A stretch of 37,133 bases of DNA from Erysipelothrix sp. (GTDB lineage Bacteria > Bacillota_I > Bacilli_A > Erysipelotrichales > Erysipelotrichaceae): positions 1 through 37,133 of the forward strand of contig JAAZDW010000025.1 in NCBI GenBank assembly GCA_012512595.1, given 5' to 3'. The translations under genes and the position numbers were made by a program. Shown here piece after piece: positions 23,812 through 36,741 of the stretch (position 1 is its first letter; each line of letters opens with the position of its first letter). A model generated the notes under the pieces. That model was not told the DNA's origin and ran no database searches. It worked only from the letters and a program-made list of their open reading frames with translations.

Positions 23812-25215
23812 ATGATAAAAGAAAATAATGAAATTAAATTTGGGTTAGGTGGTTGGAGAGAAATTATTGGTGAGTCATTTACTAGGGATAATGTCCAAAA
23901 GATAGCCTACGCTGTCTTAGACCAAGTAGATGAAAAAGGTATAGTAGTTTCATATGACAGAAGATTTTTATCTAAAAATGCCGCTAAGTGGGTTTCTGAA
24001 GTAATGGTTGCTTATGATAAAAAAGTATTCTTAATAAACCGACCAATGCCAACACCAGTATTAATGTATACAGTAAAAGAAATGGGTGTCAACTGTGGTA
24101 TAGCAATTACCGCAAGTCATAACCCTGCAGAATATAATGGCATTAAGGTAATAACAAAAGGTGGCCTAGACGCCGATATTAGCTTAACAAATGAAATTGA
24201 GACAATAGCAAATAGTGTCGAAAAAGTAGACATAAAAAGCTTAATTACTGCTAAAAAAGCAGGTATTTATAAGGAAATTAATCCTGTTAATGATTATATA
24301 GATGCAGTCTTAGATTTAGTCGACAAGGATAATATCATCGATGGTAGATTTAAAATACTTTTAGACCCTATGTTTGGGGTTTCAAAACATGCGTTATCAA
24401 CTTTATTGTATTCATGTAGATGTGAGGTTGAAGTAATTAATGACAGTCATGATGCATTTTTTGGAGGAAAATTACCTTCGCCTAGTTTACACACCTTATC
24501 AAAGTTAAAAGAAATTGTTAGAAATGGTGATTATAACTTAGGTGTCGCAACCGATGGTGATGCTGATCGAATCGGAATTATTGATGAGAAGGGTAACTTT
24601 GTTCATCCTAGTATTTTAATCGCTCTAATTTATAAGTACTTACTTGAAGTTAAAAAGTTAAAAGGACCAGCCGTAAGAAACTTGACTACATCTCATTTAA
24701 TTGATGCTATTGCAAAAAAGCATAATGAAAAAGTGGTAGAAGTAAAAGTTGGATTTAAACATATATCAGAAAACATGTTAAAACATAAGGCTTTAATTGG
24801 TGGGGAATCTAGTGGTGGACTAACCGTTAGTGGCCACATCATGGGTAAGGATGGAATCTTTGCAGCTTTAATAATTTTAGAAATGTTGGCAACAACAAAA
24901 ATGACAATGAGCCAGCATGTCAATGCTTTATTTGAAGAGTATGGGGAATTCCATACATATGAAAAAAGTTTTAAAATAAAAGATGACCAAATTGAAGCTA
25001 CTAAAAACAGGCTTTCAAATTACATCGCATCAAAAGCAGAAGAATTTAAGATGTTTGATTTTGACGGAATTAAAATTGTCTATCCTGATGATAGTTGGAT
25101 TAGTGTTAGAGAATCCGGTACAGAGCCATTATATAGAATAATCGCCGAAGCAAAAACAAAAGAAAAAGCGAAAACATTAGTAGAAAAATATGAAAAGATA
25201 ATTTTTAATAAATAA
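23812..25215 (+). CDS. Phosphoglucomutase/phosphomannomutase family protein
   Basis: This 467-residue alpha-D-phosphohexomutase moves phosphate between C1 and C6 of a hexose. The four active-site loops are the catalytic Ser loop TASHNPAEYNG near residue 98-108 (Ser101), the metal loop ATDGDADRIG near 246-255, the sugar loop GGESSGG near 328-334, and the phosphate loop RESGTEPLYRI near 430-440. The sugar loop reads E-S-S rather than the E-x-S-G-H of GlmM, so glucose or mannose phosphate is more likely than glucosamine phosphate. The N-terminus reads FGLGGWREIIGE where relatives have FGTDGWRAIIG, so the usual Thr-Asp pair is replaced. The ATG directly follows the rapZ stop, and it is the last gene of the operon. 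Confidence 0.92.
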   Translation: MIKENNEIKFGLGGWREIIGESFTRDNVQKIAYAVLDQVDEKGIVVSYDRRFLSKNAAKWVSEVMVAYDKKVFLINRPMPTPVLMYTVKEMGVNCGIAITASHNPAEYNGIKVITKGGLDADISLTNEIETIANSVEKVDIKSLITAKKAGIYKEINPVNDYIDAVLDLVDKDNIIDGRFKILLDPMFGVSKHALSTLLYSCRCEVEVINDSHDAFFGGKLPSPSLHTLSKLKEIVRNGDYNLGVATDGDADRIGIIDEKGNFVHPSILIALIYKYLLEVKKLKGPAVRNLTTSHLIDAIAKKHNEKVVEVKVGFKHISENMLKHKALIGGESSGGLTVSGHIMGKDGIFAALIILEMLATTKMTMSQHVNALFEEYGEFHTYEKSFKIKDDQIEATKNRLSNYIASKAEEFKMFDFDGIKIVYPDDSWISVRESGTEPLYRIIAEAKTKEKAKTLVEKYEKIIFNK

Positions 25216-25292
25216 TAAATTGTTCTATAATTATTCCCATAATATAGTATAAAATATTAATTAAAACCTATATCGTTTAACGTCATAATAAA

Positions 25293-25317
25293 CTTGATTA
25301 AACACTGTTTAGTTAAG
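25293..25317. other. Hairpin between phosphohexomutase gene and pcrA
   Basis: An 11-bp stem with one mismatch and one wobble (25293-25303 with 25307-25317) closes on a 3-base loop. It is followed 6 bases later by a terminator-like hairpin. It may be part of the 3' end of the upstream mRNA or of a small RNA. Confidence 0.4.
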
Positions 25318-25321
25318 AATT

Positions 25322-25349
25322 ATAACCAATTATTCGATTAGGTTTTTTT
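25322..25349 (+). terminator. Terminator ahead of pcrA
   Basis: AACC-AAT (25324-25330) pairs with ATT-GGTT (25337-25344) with one bulged A and a 6-base loop, followed by a T-run to 25349. It would close the eight-kilobase operon that starts at 16777. Confidence 0.65.
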
Positions 25350-25439
25350 GTCTTTTTAATGTCCAAGTATAAATCAGAAAAGAATCAATCTTGTAATCAG
25401 TCTGCTGTAAAGATACGGGATGATAAATAGTTGGTTTTT

Positions 25440-25448
25440 TGTTATAAT
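25440..25448 (+). promoter_or_regulatory. Extended -10 promoter of the pcrA-ligA-gat run
   Basis: TGTTATAAT matches the extended -10 form TGn-TATAAT exactly. No good -35 was found 17 bases upstream, which extended -10 promoters tolerate. It lies 25 bases before the pcrA start. Confidence 0.6.
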
Positions 25449-25473
25449 AGTTAAAGCGAGGAGCTGAATATAT

Positions 25474-30681
<5,208 letters not shown>

Positions 30682-30694
30682 AGAGGAATAGATT

Positions 30695-30979
30695 ATGACA
30701 CAAAACAAAATCCAGAAATTAGCAAAATCATTAATGTTAGAAATCAAAGAGGAAGAAATGACAAGTGTAGTTAAGGAATTTGACATCTTTTTAAATCAAA
30801 TTGAACAATTAAACTTGATTGAGACTAAAAATGTTGATCCAATCAACTATCCTTTTGAAACACCAATTGAGATTTTGAGAGAGGACATTCCCCAAAGTGT
30901 ACTATCTATAGAAGATGTTTTAAAAAACACTGAGTACACAGATCAAGATATGGTTAAAATACCAACGGTGATAACATGA
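30695..30979 (+). CDS. gatC: Aspartyl/glutamyl-tRNA amidotransferase subunit C
   Basis: GatC is the small scaffold subunit of GatCAB, which converts Glu-tRNAGln and Asp-tRNAAsn to the amide forms. The 94 residues fit the family. An N-terminal helical pair (KIQKLAKSLMLEIKEEEM) is followed by an extended belt with PINYPFETPIEILREDIPQ and a C-terminal DMVKIPTV, the typical ending that precedes P-x-V/I. GAGAGGA precedes the ATG, and the stop overlaps the gatA start as ATGA. Confidence 0.93.
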   Translation: MTQNKIQKLAKSLMLEIKEEEMTSVVKEFDIFLNQIEQLNLIETKNVDPINYPFETPIEILREDIPQSVLSIEDVLKNTEYTDQDMVKIPTVIT

Positions 30980-32328
30980 AAATAAATGTAGACTTAGCTA
31001 AAAAAAGATTGCAAGATGCCCAGCATTTAAATGCAGTAGAAACAATGTGCAAAATTGAAAAAGACGATAATCCTGAGTTAAAACTATTTGATGTAGCGGT
31101 CGTCCTTAAAGATAATATTTCAACTAAAGGAGTTAAAACAACAGCTTCAAGTGATTTTTTGAAAGAGTATATCCCTGTTTTCGATGCCACAGTTGTTGAA
31201 AAACTAGTTGCTGCTGGTGCGACAATTATCGCCAAAACATCCATGGATGAATTTGCCATGGGCGGATTTGGAATGACGGCTGCAAATGGTCCAGTTTTAA
31301 ATCCCCATGATAACAGCCGAGTAGCTGGAGGTTCTAGTGCTGGTAGTGCTGCTTTAGTAGCAGCCAAAGTAGTAAAGGTCGCCCTTGGCACAGATACGGG
31401 TGACTCATGTAGAATACCGGCCTCTTACTGTGGGATTGTTGGATTTAAACCAACATATGGTAGAATTTCAAGATATGGAATCCTACCTTATGCAAGCTCA
31501 CTTGACCATGTTGGTATTTTTTCTAACAATGTTGCCAATTCTGCAAAACTATTAGAGAGTTTAGCAGGTTTTGATGAGCGGGATATGACAAGTTCAAGCA
31601 AGCCAGTAGAAAAATATAGTGAACACTTAAATATGGACTTATCAGAAATGACGGTAGGAATGATAGACAATGTTACTGGGGCTATTTCAAATAATGAGAT
31701 AAAAAAGGCCTTTGATAACTTAATAGAAAAATTAAATGAAAAAGGGATCAAAAGTAAAAACATTGAGTTTGACCAACAATTGTTTAAAAACCAAAACACA
31801 ATATATAAAATAATCGCAAATGCAGAAGCTGTTTCAAATCATTCCAATTTTAACGGCCTAGCTTTTGGTCAAAGAGTAATGGGAAACAACTTAGAAGAAA
31901 TCATGACTAAGTCTCGAAGTGAAAATATTGGCTTGCAGGCAAGGACAAGGTATCTTCTGGGTGGTTATAGTTTAGATATAAACAATATTGATAAAACTTT
32001 TATTCAAGCAAAGAAAGTCAGAAGACTCTTAGTTGACAATATTAACAAAGAACTTGAAACAACAGATTTCTTTATCGCCCCTGCATCTGCCCAGATTGCA
32101 CCAAAACTTAATGAAGAAAACAACGTAGATAATAATTCTGATGAACATTTAATCGCAAATAATTACATGGTAATGGATAATTTTACCGGAAACCCAGGGA
32201 TTGTTGTTCCAATGTGTAAGGTAGACAATATGCCAGTTGGAGTATATTTGAGCACTAAGGCTTTCAATGAAGTACAACTTTTAGCTTTAGCGAATTTAAT
32301 TGAAGAAATAGTAGGTGATTTATCATGA
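30976..32328 (+). CDS. gatA: Glutamyl-tRNA(Gln) amidotransferase subunit A
   Basis: GatA is the glutaminase of GatCAB and an amidase-signature enzyme. The Ser-cisSer-Lys triad can be placed as Lys45 (VVLKDNIS), Ser120 (VAGGSSAGSA) and Ser144 (GTDTGDSCRIPAS). The spacing from Lys to Ser and Ser to Ser is identical to that of staphylococcal GatA (Lys79, Ser154, Ser178), so the N-terminus is about 34 residues shorter and lacks the first helices. The usual Gly-Gly-Ser around the nucleophile is Gly-Asp-Ser. At 450 residues it is correspondingly short against about 485. It overlaps gatC and gatB by 4 bases each, giving tight coupling of the three subunits. Confidence 0.95.
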   Translation: MKINVDLAKKRLQDAQHLNAVETMCKIEKDDNPELKLFDVAVVLKDNISTKGVKTTASSDFLKEYIPVFDATVVEKLVAAGATIIAKTSMDEFAMGGFGMTAANGPVLNPHDNSRVAGGSSAGSAALVAAKVVKVALGTDTGDSCRIPASYCGIVGFKPTYGRISRYGILPYASSLDHVGIFSNNVANSAKLLESLAGFDERDMTSSSKPVEKYSEHLNMDLSEMTVGMIDNVTGAISNNEIKKAFDNLIEKLNEKGIKSKNIEFDQQLFKNQNTIYKIIANAEAVSNHSNFNGLAFGQRVMGNNLEEIMTKSRSENIGLQARTRYLLGGYSLDINNIDKTFIQAKKVRRLLVDNINKELETTDFFIAPASAQIAPKLNEENNVDNNSDEHLIANNYMVMDNFTGNPGIVVPMCKVDNMPVGVYLSTKAFNEVQLLALANLIEEIVGDLS

Positions 32329-33740
32329 ATTACGAAATAATTATTGGAATTGAAATGCATGTTGAATTAAAGACTAAAACAAAGATGTTTTCTCCAAGTC
32401 CAATTACATATGGTGAAAAACCAAACACCAGTGTTGGTGTAGTCGACATGGCATTTCCAGGGACACTACCAACTGTTAACAAGCAAGGAATTGTTTTAGC
32501 TTTAAGAGCTTGTATGGGGCTAAACTGCGAGATTGACTCACTTTTAAGGTTTGATAGAAAAAATTATTATTATTCAGATCTTCCTAAAGGTTTTCAAATT
32601 ACTCAACAATTTTTCCCAATAGGAAAAAATGGAAGTGTAGTCCTAGAAAATGGTAAAAAAGTTAGAGTAAACCGTCTTCACATTGAAGAAGACACAGCCA
32701 AACAATTTCATGGCACAAATGAGACTTTAATTGACTATAATCGCTCTGGTAATCCTTTAGTCGAAATAGTTAGTGAACCTGATATAAGTAATGCGAAGGA
32801 AGCTGTTGAATTTATAGAAAAAGTGAGTGAAACTTTAAAATACTTAGATGTCAGTAATGTCAGAATGGAAGAAGGTTCAATGCGTTGTGATGTTAACATT
32901 TCACTGCGCCCATTTGGATATGAAAAATTAGGCAGTAAAGTCGAAATCAAAAACTTGAACTCATTAAATAATATTTCAAAAGCCATTGAATATGAAATTG
33001 CTAGACAAGCGCAAATGTTAAATAATGGTAAAGTTATTTTAGAAGAAACACGTCGCTTTGATGAAGCTTCAATGACAACTATCTTAATGCGAATAAAGGA
33101 TGAAACTGTAGACTACAAGTATTTTGTAGAGCCAAATATTATTCCAATTCAATTAACCGATAATTTTATTAATGATGTAAAAGATAATCTTCCAGAACTA
33201 GCTAGTGCAAGACATAAAAGATACTTAGAAATCGGTATGAATGATTATGATGCAGACGTTATTATTAACAACAAAGATTTATCTGATTTCTTTGATGCTG
33301 TATTAATGCACACAAAGGAAATTAAAATGGCAGCAAACTGGATGATTAGTGAAGTGCTTGCAGTGGTCAACAAAGATAATTTAGAGATTACTGATCTACA
33401 ATTAAAACCTAAGGAATTGGCAGTTATGATAAATAGCGTTGTAGACAAAACAATATCAAGTAAACAAGCAAAAAGAGTCTTTAATGAAATTATTTTAGGA
33501 AAAGAAACAAAAAAGGTAATTTCTGACTTAGGCTTAGAGGTAATCAGAGACCAAGCTCAAATTTTAGCATTCATAGAAACAGCAATCGAAAACAATCCTC
33601 AATCAGTTGAAGATTTTAAGGCTGGTAGAGATCGTGCTCTAGGCTTTTTAATGGGCCAAGTTATGAAATTGAGCCAAGGTAAAGTTGATCCACAAATAAC
33701 GAATAAACTTATTAAACAACAATTGGAAAATATGCTATAA
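32325..33740 (+). CDS. gatB: Aspartyl/glutamyl-tRNA amidotransferase subunit B
   Basis: GatB is the kinase and transamidase subunit of GatCAB: it activates the misacylated tRNA carboxylate with ATP and transfers ammonia. The 471 residues match the family. Motifs are IGIEMHVELKTKTKMFS near residue 6-22, FDRKNYYYSDLPKGFQITQ near 74-92, HIEEDTAKQ near 117, DYNRSGNPLVEIVSEPD near 132-148, and MRCDVNISLRP near 178. The C-terminal tail domain that binds tRNA ends in QLENML. It starts by ATGA overlap with gatA. Confidence 0.97.
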   Translation: MNYEIIIGIEMHVELKTKTKMFSPSPITYGEKPNTSVGVVDMAFPGTLPTVNKQGIVLALRACMGLNCEIDSLLRFDRKNYYYSDLPKGFQITQQFFPIGKNGSVVLENGKKVRVNRLHIEEDTAKQFHGTNETLIDYNRSGNPLVEIVSEPDISNAKEAVEFIEKVSETLKYLDVSNVRMEEGSMRCDVNISLRPFGYEKLGSKVEIKNLNSLNNISKAIEYEIARQAQMLNNGKVILEETRRFDEASMTTILMRIKDETVDYKYFVEPNIIPIQLTDNFINDVKDNLPELASARHKRYLEIGMNDYDADVIINNKDLSDFFDAVLMHTKEIKMAANWMISEVLAVVNKDNLEITDLQLKPKELAVMINSVVDKTISSKQAKRVFNEIILGKETKKVISDLGLEVIRDQAQILAFIETAIENNPQSVEDFKAGRDRALGFLMGQVMKLSQGKVDPQITNKLIKQQLENML

Positions 33741-33749
33741 TTTATAACG

Positions 33750-33764
33750 TATGTAGTTTACATA
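33750..33764 (+). other. Short hairpin before the ribosome-binding site of orf209
   Basis: TATGTA and TACATA (33750-33755 and 33759-33764) form a 6-bp stem with a 3-base loop just before CGGAGGT. The stem is weak and may be incidental or may tune translation. Confidence 0.3.
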
Positions 33765-33777
33765 TCGGAGGTACTTA

Positions 33778-34407
33778 ATGAAAAAATCTAAAGGTCGTTT
33801 TAAAAGAATATTGGAATCCAAATTAACAACACTAGTTGCGGTAATAATATTACTGACACCTTTTCTTGTCTTTGGTTTCATTATATATAGAGATAGTTCT
33901 CAAACAGGAGAGCCAGTTTTGGGTAGCCGTTTTGAAACAGGCTTAAACCCTGCTATAACACAAGAACAACTTGATCAAGTTGAAAGTAAGTTAGTTGATG
34001 AATCTATTATTAGCAAAAAAGTAACTTTAAAAGTTGCTACACTAAGAATTTACTTAGAAGTTGATGTAGCAGTCAGCAAAGAAGATATGAAACTTTTGGC
34101 AGATGCTACCTATGAATCTGTCACAGAAGTCCTTGATGTTGAAACATATTTTACTCTAAGTGGAAATAAAAAACAGTATGACTTAGAAATCAATGTCTAT
34201 AATAATAGTGAAGATAGAGATTCAGAAGAGTTTGTTTATTATCAAATTGTCAAAACTTCCGGTATGGAACAATTGAATGGTGAATTTGTCACAGATGCTA
34301 CTGATCCTGAGTTTAAAGAAGAAGTACTAGAAAACTTAGCTGAAAAACTAAATCCAGATAAGGAAGAAGAACCAGCCGCAGAAGAGGAAGATACAGGTGG
34401 AGGATAG
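33778..34407 (+). CDS. Uncharacterised membrane-anchored 209-aa protein
   Basis: I do not recognise this protein. It has a strongly basic start, one membrane helix (about residues 17-37) and then a soluble domain of about 155 residues with alternating strands and helices. The last 20 residues are very acidic and glycine-rich (EEEPAAEEEDTGGG). There is no lipobox and no cysteine. The topology suggests an N-terminal anchor with the domain outside the cell. It occupies the slot between gatB and the RNA methyltransferase that holds a diacylglycerol kinase-like gene (dgkB/yerQ) in Bacillus, but it shows no kinase motif. CGGAGGT precedes the ATG, and it overlaps the next gene by 11 bases. Confidence 0.85.
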   Translation: MKKSKGRFKRILESKLTTLVAVIILLTPFLVFGFIIYRDSSQTGEPVLGSRFETGLNPAITQEQLDQVESKLVDESIISKKVTLKVATLRIYLEVDVAVSKEDMKLLADATYESVTEVLDVETYFTLSGNKKQYDLEINVYNNSEDRDSEEFVYYQIVKTSGMEQLNGEFVTDATDPEFKEEVLENLAEKLNPDKEEEPAAEEEDTGGG

Positions 34408-35689
34408 AAATATTCTCCCTTTTTTTAAGGGACAAGAAATAAAAAATGTCGAATGTATCGATATCTCAAATATGGGATTTGGCGTATTAAAGCCAAATAA
34501 TTTTACCGTCTTTGCCAAGGGCTTGATCATAGGGGAAAAGGCCGACCTAAAAATTGAAAAACTTTCAAAAAACTTTGCGATTGCATCGGTTTTAAACATC
34601 ATTAATAAGTCTGTAGATAGACGAGAAGTAACTATGCCCAATACAAAAGCTATTAACGCTTATAAATACTTACACATAAACTATCCAGCACAAATAAAGC
34701 TAAAAGAAAAACAATTATATGATTTGTTTGGATATAAGATAAAAGTATTAGCTAGCGATCAGGAATTTCATTATCGTAATAAAAGTAGTTTTACAATCAG
34801 CAATGGCAAATATAACATGTATGGAGATAACAACAAGCTTGTACCTGTTGATCAGTGTATTATCAGCCATAAGGAAATAAATAAGATTATGCCTTATGTA
34901 TTAGAAGCAATCAATAATAATAAAAAGGCAAAGATTAAAGAGGTTATTTTTAGATATAGCCAACACCAGGATGCTTTAATGATTATATTTGTAAGCGAAA
35001 TTGATAATTACTTTGCTAATAAAATTGCCCAGGAAATAGTTGGCTATAGCAGTAAAGTAAAATCAGTAATTTTAAATATGGGAACGTCAAATAATTACTT
35101 ATTTAATGAGACAGAAAAAACACTTTATGGTGATGACTATATTATTGATAGAATTTTCAATAAGCTCTTTAAAATTACAAGTAAGTCTTTTTATCAAGTA
35201 AACAATTACCAAACAGAAAAGCTATATCAAACAATTCTCGATTTTGGAAAGTTTACTTTAGAAGACAATATTTTAGATTTATATTGTGGAGTAGGCAGTA
35301 TTGCACTAACTCTATCAGATTATGTTAATCATATTTTAGGGGTAGAAATATTAAAGGAAGCTGTAGACTCTGCTAGAGAAAACATAGAATTAAACGACAT
35401 CCATAATGTTGATATTATAAGACAAGATTTAAATGATAATCTAAGTATTGAAGACAATATCGACTGTATTATAGTAGACCCTCCAAGAAGTGGACTTAGT
35501 CAAAATATTATAAAAAACATCTCCAATAGTAAAGTAAATAAACTCATTTATGTTTCATGTAATCCAACTACTCAAAAAAGAGATATTGATTTATTTATAA
35601 AAGCTGGCTATAAATTGAGTAAACAGCAAGCGGTTGATATGTTTTCAAATACAGAACATATAGAGAGTGTTGCTTTATTAGAAAAATAA
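34397..35689 (+). CDS. rlmCD: 23S rRNA (uracil-5-)-methyltransferase, RlmCD/TrmA family
   Basis: This SAM-dependent enzyme methylates C5 of uridine in rRNA (or tRNA). Residues 10-60 form a TRAM RNA-binding domain (GFGVLKPNNFTVFAKGLIIGEKADL). The Rossmann domain has LDLYCGVGSIALTLSD near 292 and DCIIVDPPRSGL near 355, and the nucleophile Cys lies in YVSCNPTTQKRD near 388. The four N-terminal iron-sulfur cysteines of E. coli RlmD are not visible. The start is GTG 34397 with AGAGGAAG at 34383-34390 upstream, and it overlaps the preceding gene by 11 bases. No ATG exists before the TRAM domain. An ATT at 34411, well spaced from GGTGGAGG, is an unusual alternative. Confidence 0.9.
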   Translation: MEDRNILPFFKGQEIKNVECIDISNMGFGVLKPNNFTVFAKGLIIGEKADLKIEKLSKNFAIASVLNIINKSVDRREVTMPNTKAINAYKYLHINYPAQIKLKEKQLYDLFGYKIKVLASDQEFHYRNKSSFTISNGKYNMYGDNNKLVPVDQCIISHKEINKIMPYVLEAINNNKKAKIKEVIFRYSQHQDALMIIFVSEIDNYFANKIAQEIVGYSSKVKSVILNMGTSNNYLFNETEKTLYGDDYIIDRIFNKLFKITSKSFYQVNNYQTEKLYQTILDFGKFTLEDNILDLYCGVGSIALTLSDYVNHILGVEILKEAVDSARENIELNDIHNVDIIRQDLNDNLSIEDNIDCIIVDPPRSGLSQNIIKNISNSKVNKLIYVSCNPTTQKRDIDLFIKAGYKLSKQQAVDMFSNTEHIESVALLEK

Positions 35690-35695
35690 GAATTG

Positions 35696-35746
35696 TTAAT
35701 ATATAATCAGAAGCTGAGAAGCTTCTTTATTATAATGTTTAGCCAT
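35696..35746 (-). pseudogene. Possible 5' relic of an insertion-sequence transposase gene
   Basis: On the minus strand, AAAGGAGAATCTAACATG opens a 16-codon frame reading MAKHYNKEASQLLIIY. The first eight residues look like the start of an IS3-family OrfA (M-x-K-x-Y-x-K-E), after which the frame ends abruptly in unrelated sequence. The bases at 35747-35840 upstream of it look like an insertion-sequence end with a weak promoter (TATAGT) but encode nothing. If real, almost all of the element has been lost. The match is short, so this is tentative. Confidence 0.35.
35709..35729 (+). terminator. Weak terminator after the RNA methyltransferase gene
   Basis: AGAAGCT (35709-35715) and AGCTTCT (35720-35726) form a 7-bp stem with a GAGA loop, followed by TTATTATAAT rather than a clean T-run. 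It is the only candidate to end the pcrA-to-rlmCD transcript. Confidence 0.45.
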
Positions 35747-35850
35747 GTTAGATTCTCCTTTCTCTCATTTTACTATATTGGAGAACTCTATGTTTAAACT
35801 ACCCACTTTTATTGCCAGCATCATACTATTAAGGTCTCATTTTTATTAAA

Positions 35851-35859
35851 TGATATAAT
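35851..35859 (+). promoter_or_regulatory. Extended -10 promoter of nudC
   Basis: TGATATAAT is an exact extended -10 element 43 bases before the nudC start. No -35 consensus is visible. The same nine bases occur before the next gene. Confidence 0.55.
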
Positions 35860-35902
35860 ATTATTAAGATAAAACAAGCAATGTTAAAGAAAGAGGGATA
35901 CC

Positions 35903-36736
35903 ATGATTCAAGATATTGAACCAAGAATATTTCAGAATCAATATAAAACCAAAAAAGCAGATCTAAAAGATCTATTTCTTGCCTACAAAGATGGAAGTGT
36001 TTTAGTAAAAGAAGATAAAGATAAGCTTTGGTATCCTTCGTTTTATGACTATGTGCAAATGTATCCAAATTTAATAAATAAGGCCCAGTTTTTATTTACA
36101 ATAGATGCGATAAATTACTACTTGGTAAATAGTGAGGACTTTGATGTTTTAGCAGGTTGGTCTTTTGTGAGTAGTAAAAAATTTAGAACAGAGACCAAGT
36201 TTTGGAGATCTTTTGCGGGAGTAGTTGGGCTCCAACTACAACGTTGGTATAGTAATCATAAGTATTGTAGTCGATGTAAGCATGATTTAAGTCACTCAAC
36301 TAAGGGAAGATTTTTAAAATGTGATAATTGTAAGTTTAAAGTTTATCCAACAATTGCTCCCTGTGTAATAGTTGGTGTCTATAATAAGGACCAACTACTA
36401 TTAACTAAGTATGTCGGCCGAGAGTACAGAAATTATGCCCTTGTCGCAGGTTTTGTTGAAGTTGGAGAAACACTAGAAGATACTGTAAAAAGGGAAGTTA
36501 TGGAAGAAGTAGGTCTTAAGGTTAAAAATATCCAATTCTATAAGAGTCAACCCTGGCCATTTACCGATACCCTTTTGGCAGGTTTCTTTGTTCAAGTGGA
36601 TGGTGCTGATAAAATTACACTTCAAAAAGATGAGCTATCTGTTGGAGTCTGGATCAAGCGCAAGGATATTCCAACTCAGATTTCAAACCTCAGTTTAACT
36701 GGGGAAATGATAGAAGTTTTTAGAACTTATAAATAA
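35903..36736 (+). CDS. nudC: NAD+ diphosphatase / deNADding Nudix hydrolase
   Basis: This is a 277-residue Nudix enzyme of the NudC type, which cleaves NADH/NAD+ to NMN and AMP and removes NAD caps from RNA 5' ends. A four-Cys zinc site is present (Cys122-x2-Cys125 and Cys140-x2-Cys143). The Nudix box runs from Gly183 to Leu205 and fits G-x5-E-x7-R-E-U-x-E-E-x-G-U. The NudC-specific SQPWPF motif follows at 215-220, which separates it from other Nudix families. AGAGGGAT precedes the ATG. It has its own promoter and is followed 42 bases later by a deaminase gene with a promoter of the same sequence, suggesting a loose nucleotide-salvage pair. Confidence 0.94.
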   Translation: MIQDIEPRIFQNQYKTKKADLKDLFLAYKDGSVLVKEDKDKLWYPSFYDYVQMYPNLINKAQFLFTIDAINYYLVNSEDFDVLAGWSFVSSKKFRTETKFWRSFAGVVGLQLQRWYSNHKYCSRCKHDLSHSTKGRFLKCDNCKFKVYPTIAPCVIVGVYNKDQLLLTKYVGREYRNYALVAGFVEVGETLEDTVKREVMEEVGLKVKNIQFYKSQPWPFTDTLLAGFFVQVDGADKITLQKDELSVGVWIKRKDIPTQISNLSLTGEMIEVFRTYK

Positions 36737-36741
36737 ATTAT

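Noticed and set aside
23812-25215. Naming the mutase GlmM because of its position beside rapZ
   Set aside because: The sugar-binding loop GGESSGG is of the glucose/mannose type, not the GlmM type.
30954-31391. 145-codon open frame on the minus strand
   Set aside because: It lies wholly opposite gatA, whose catalytic motifs are intact; no ribosome-binding site or family motif was seen, so it is a shadow frame.
31488-31799. 103-codon minus-strand frame
   Set aside because: It is antisense to gatA with low-complexity hydrophobic translation and no start signal.
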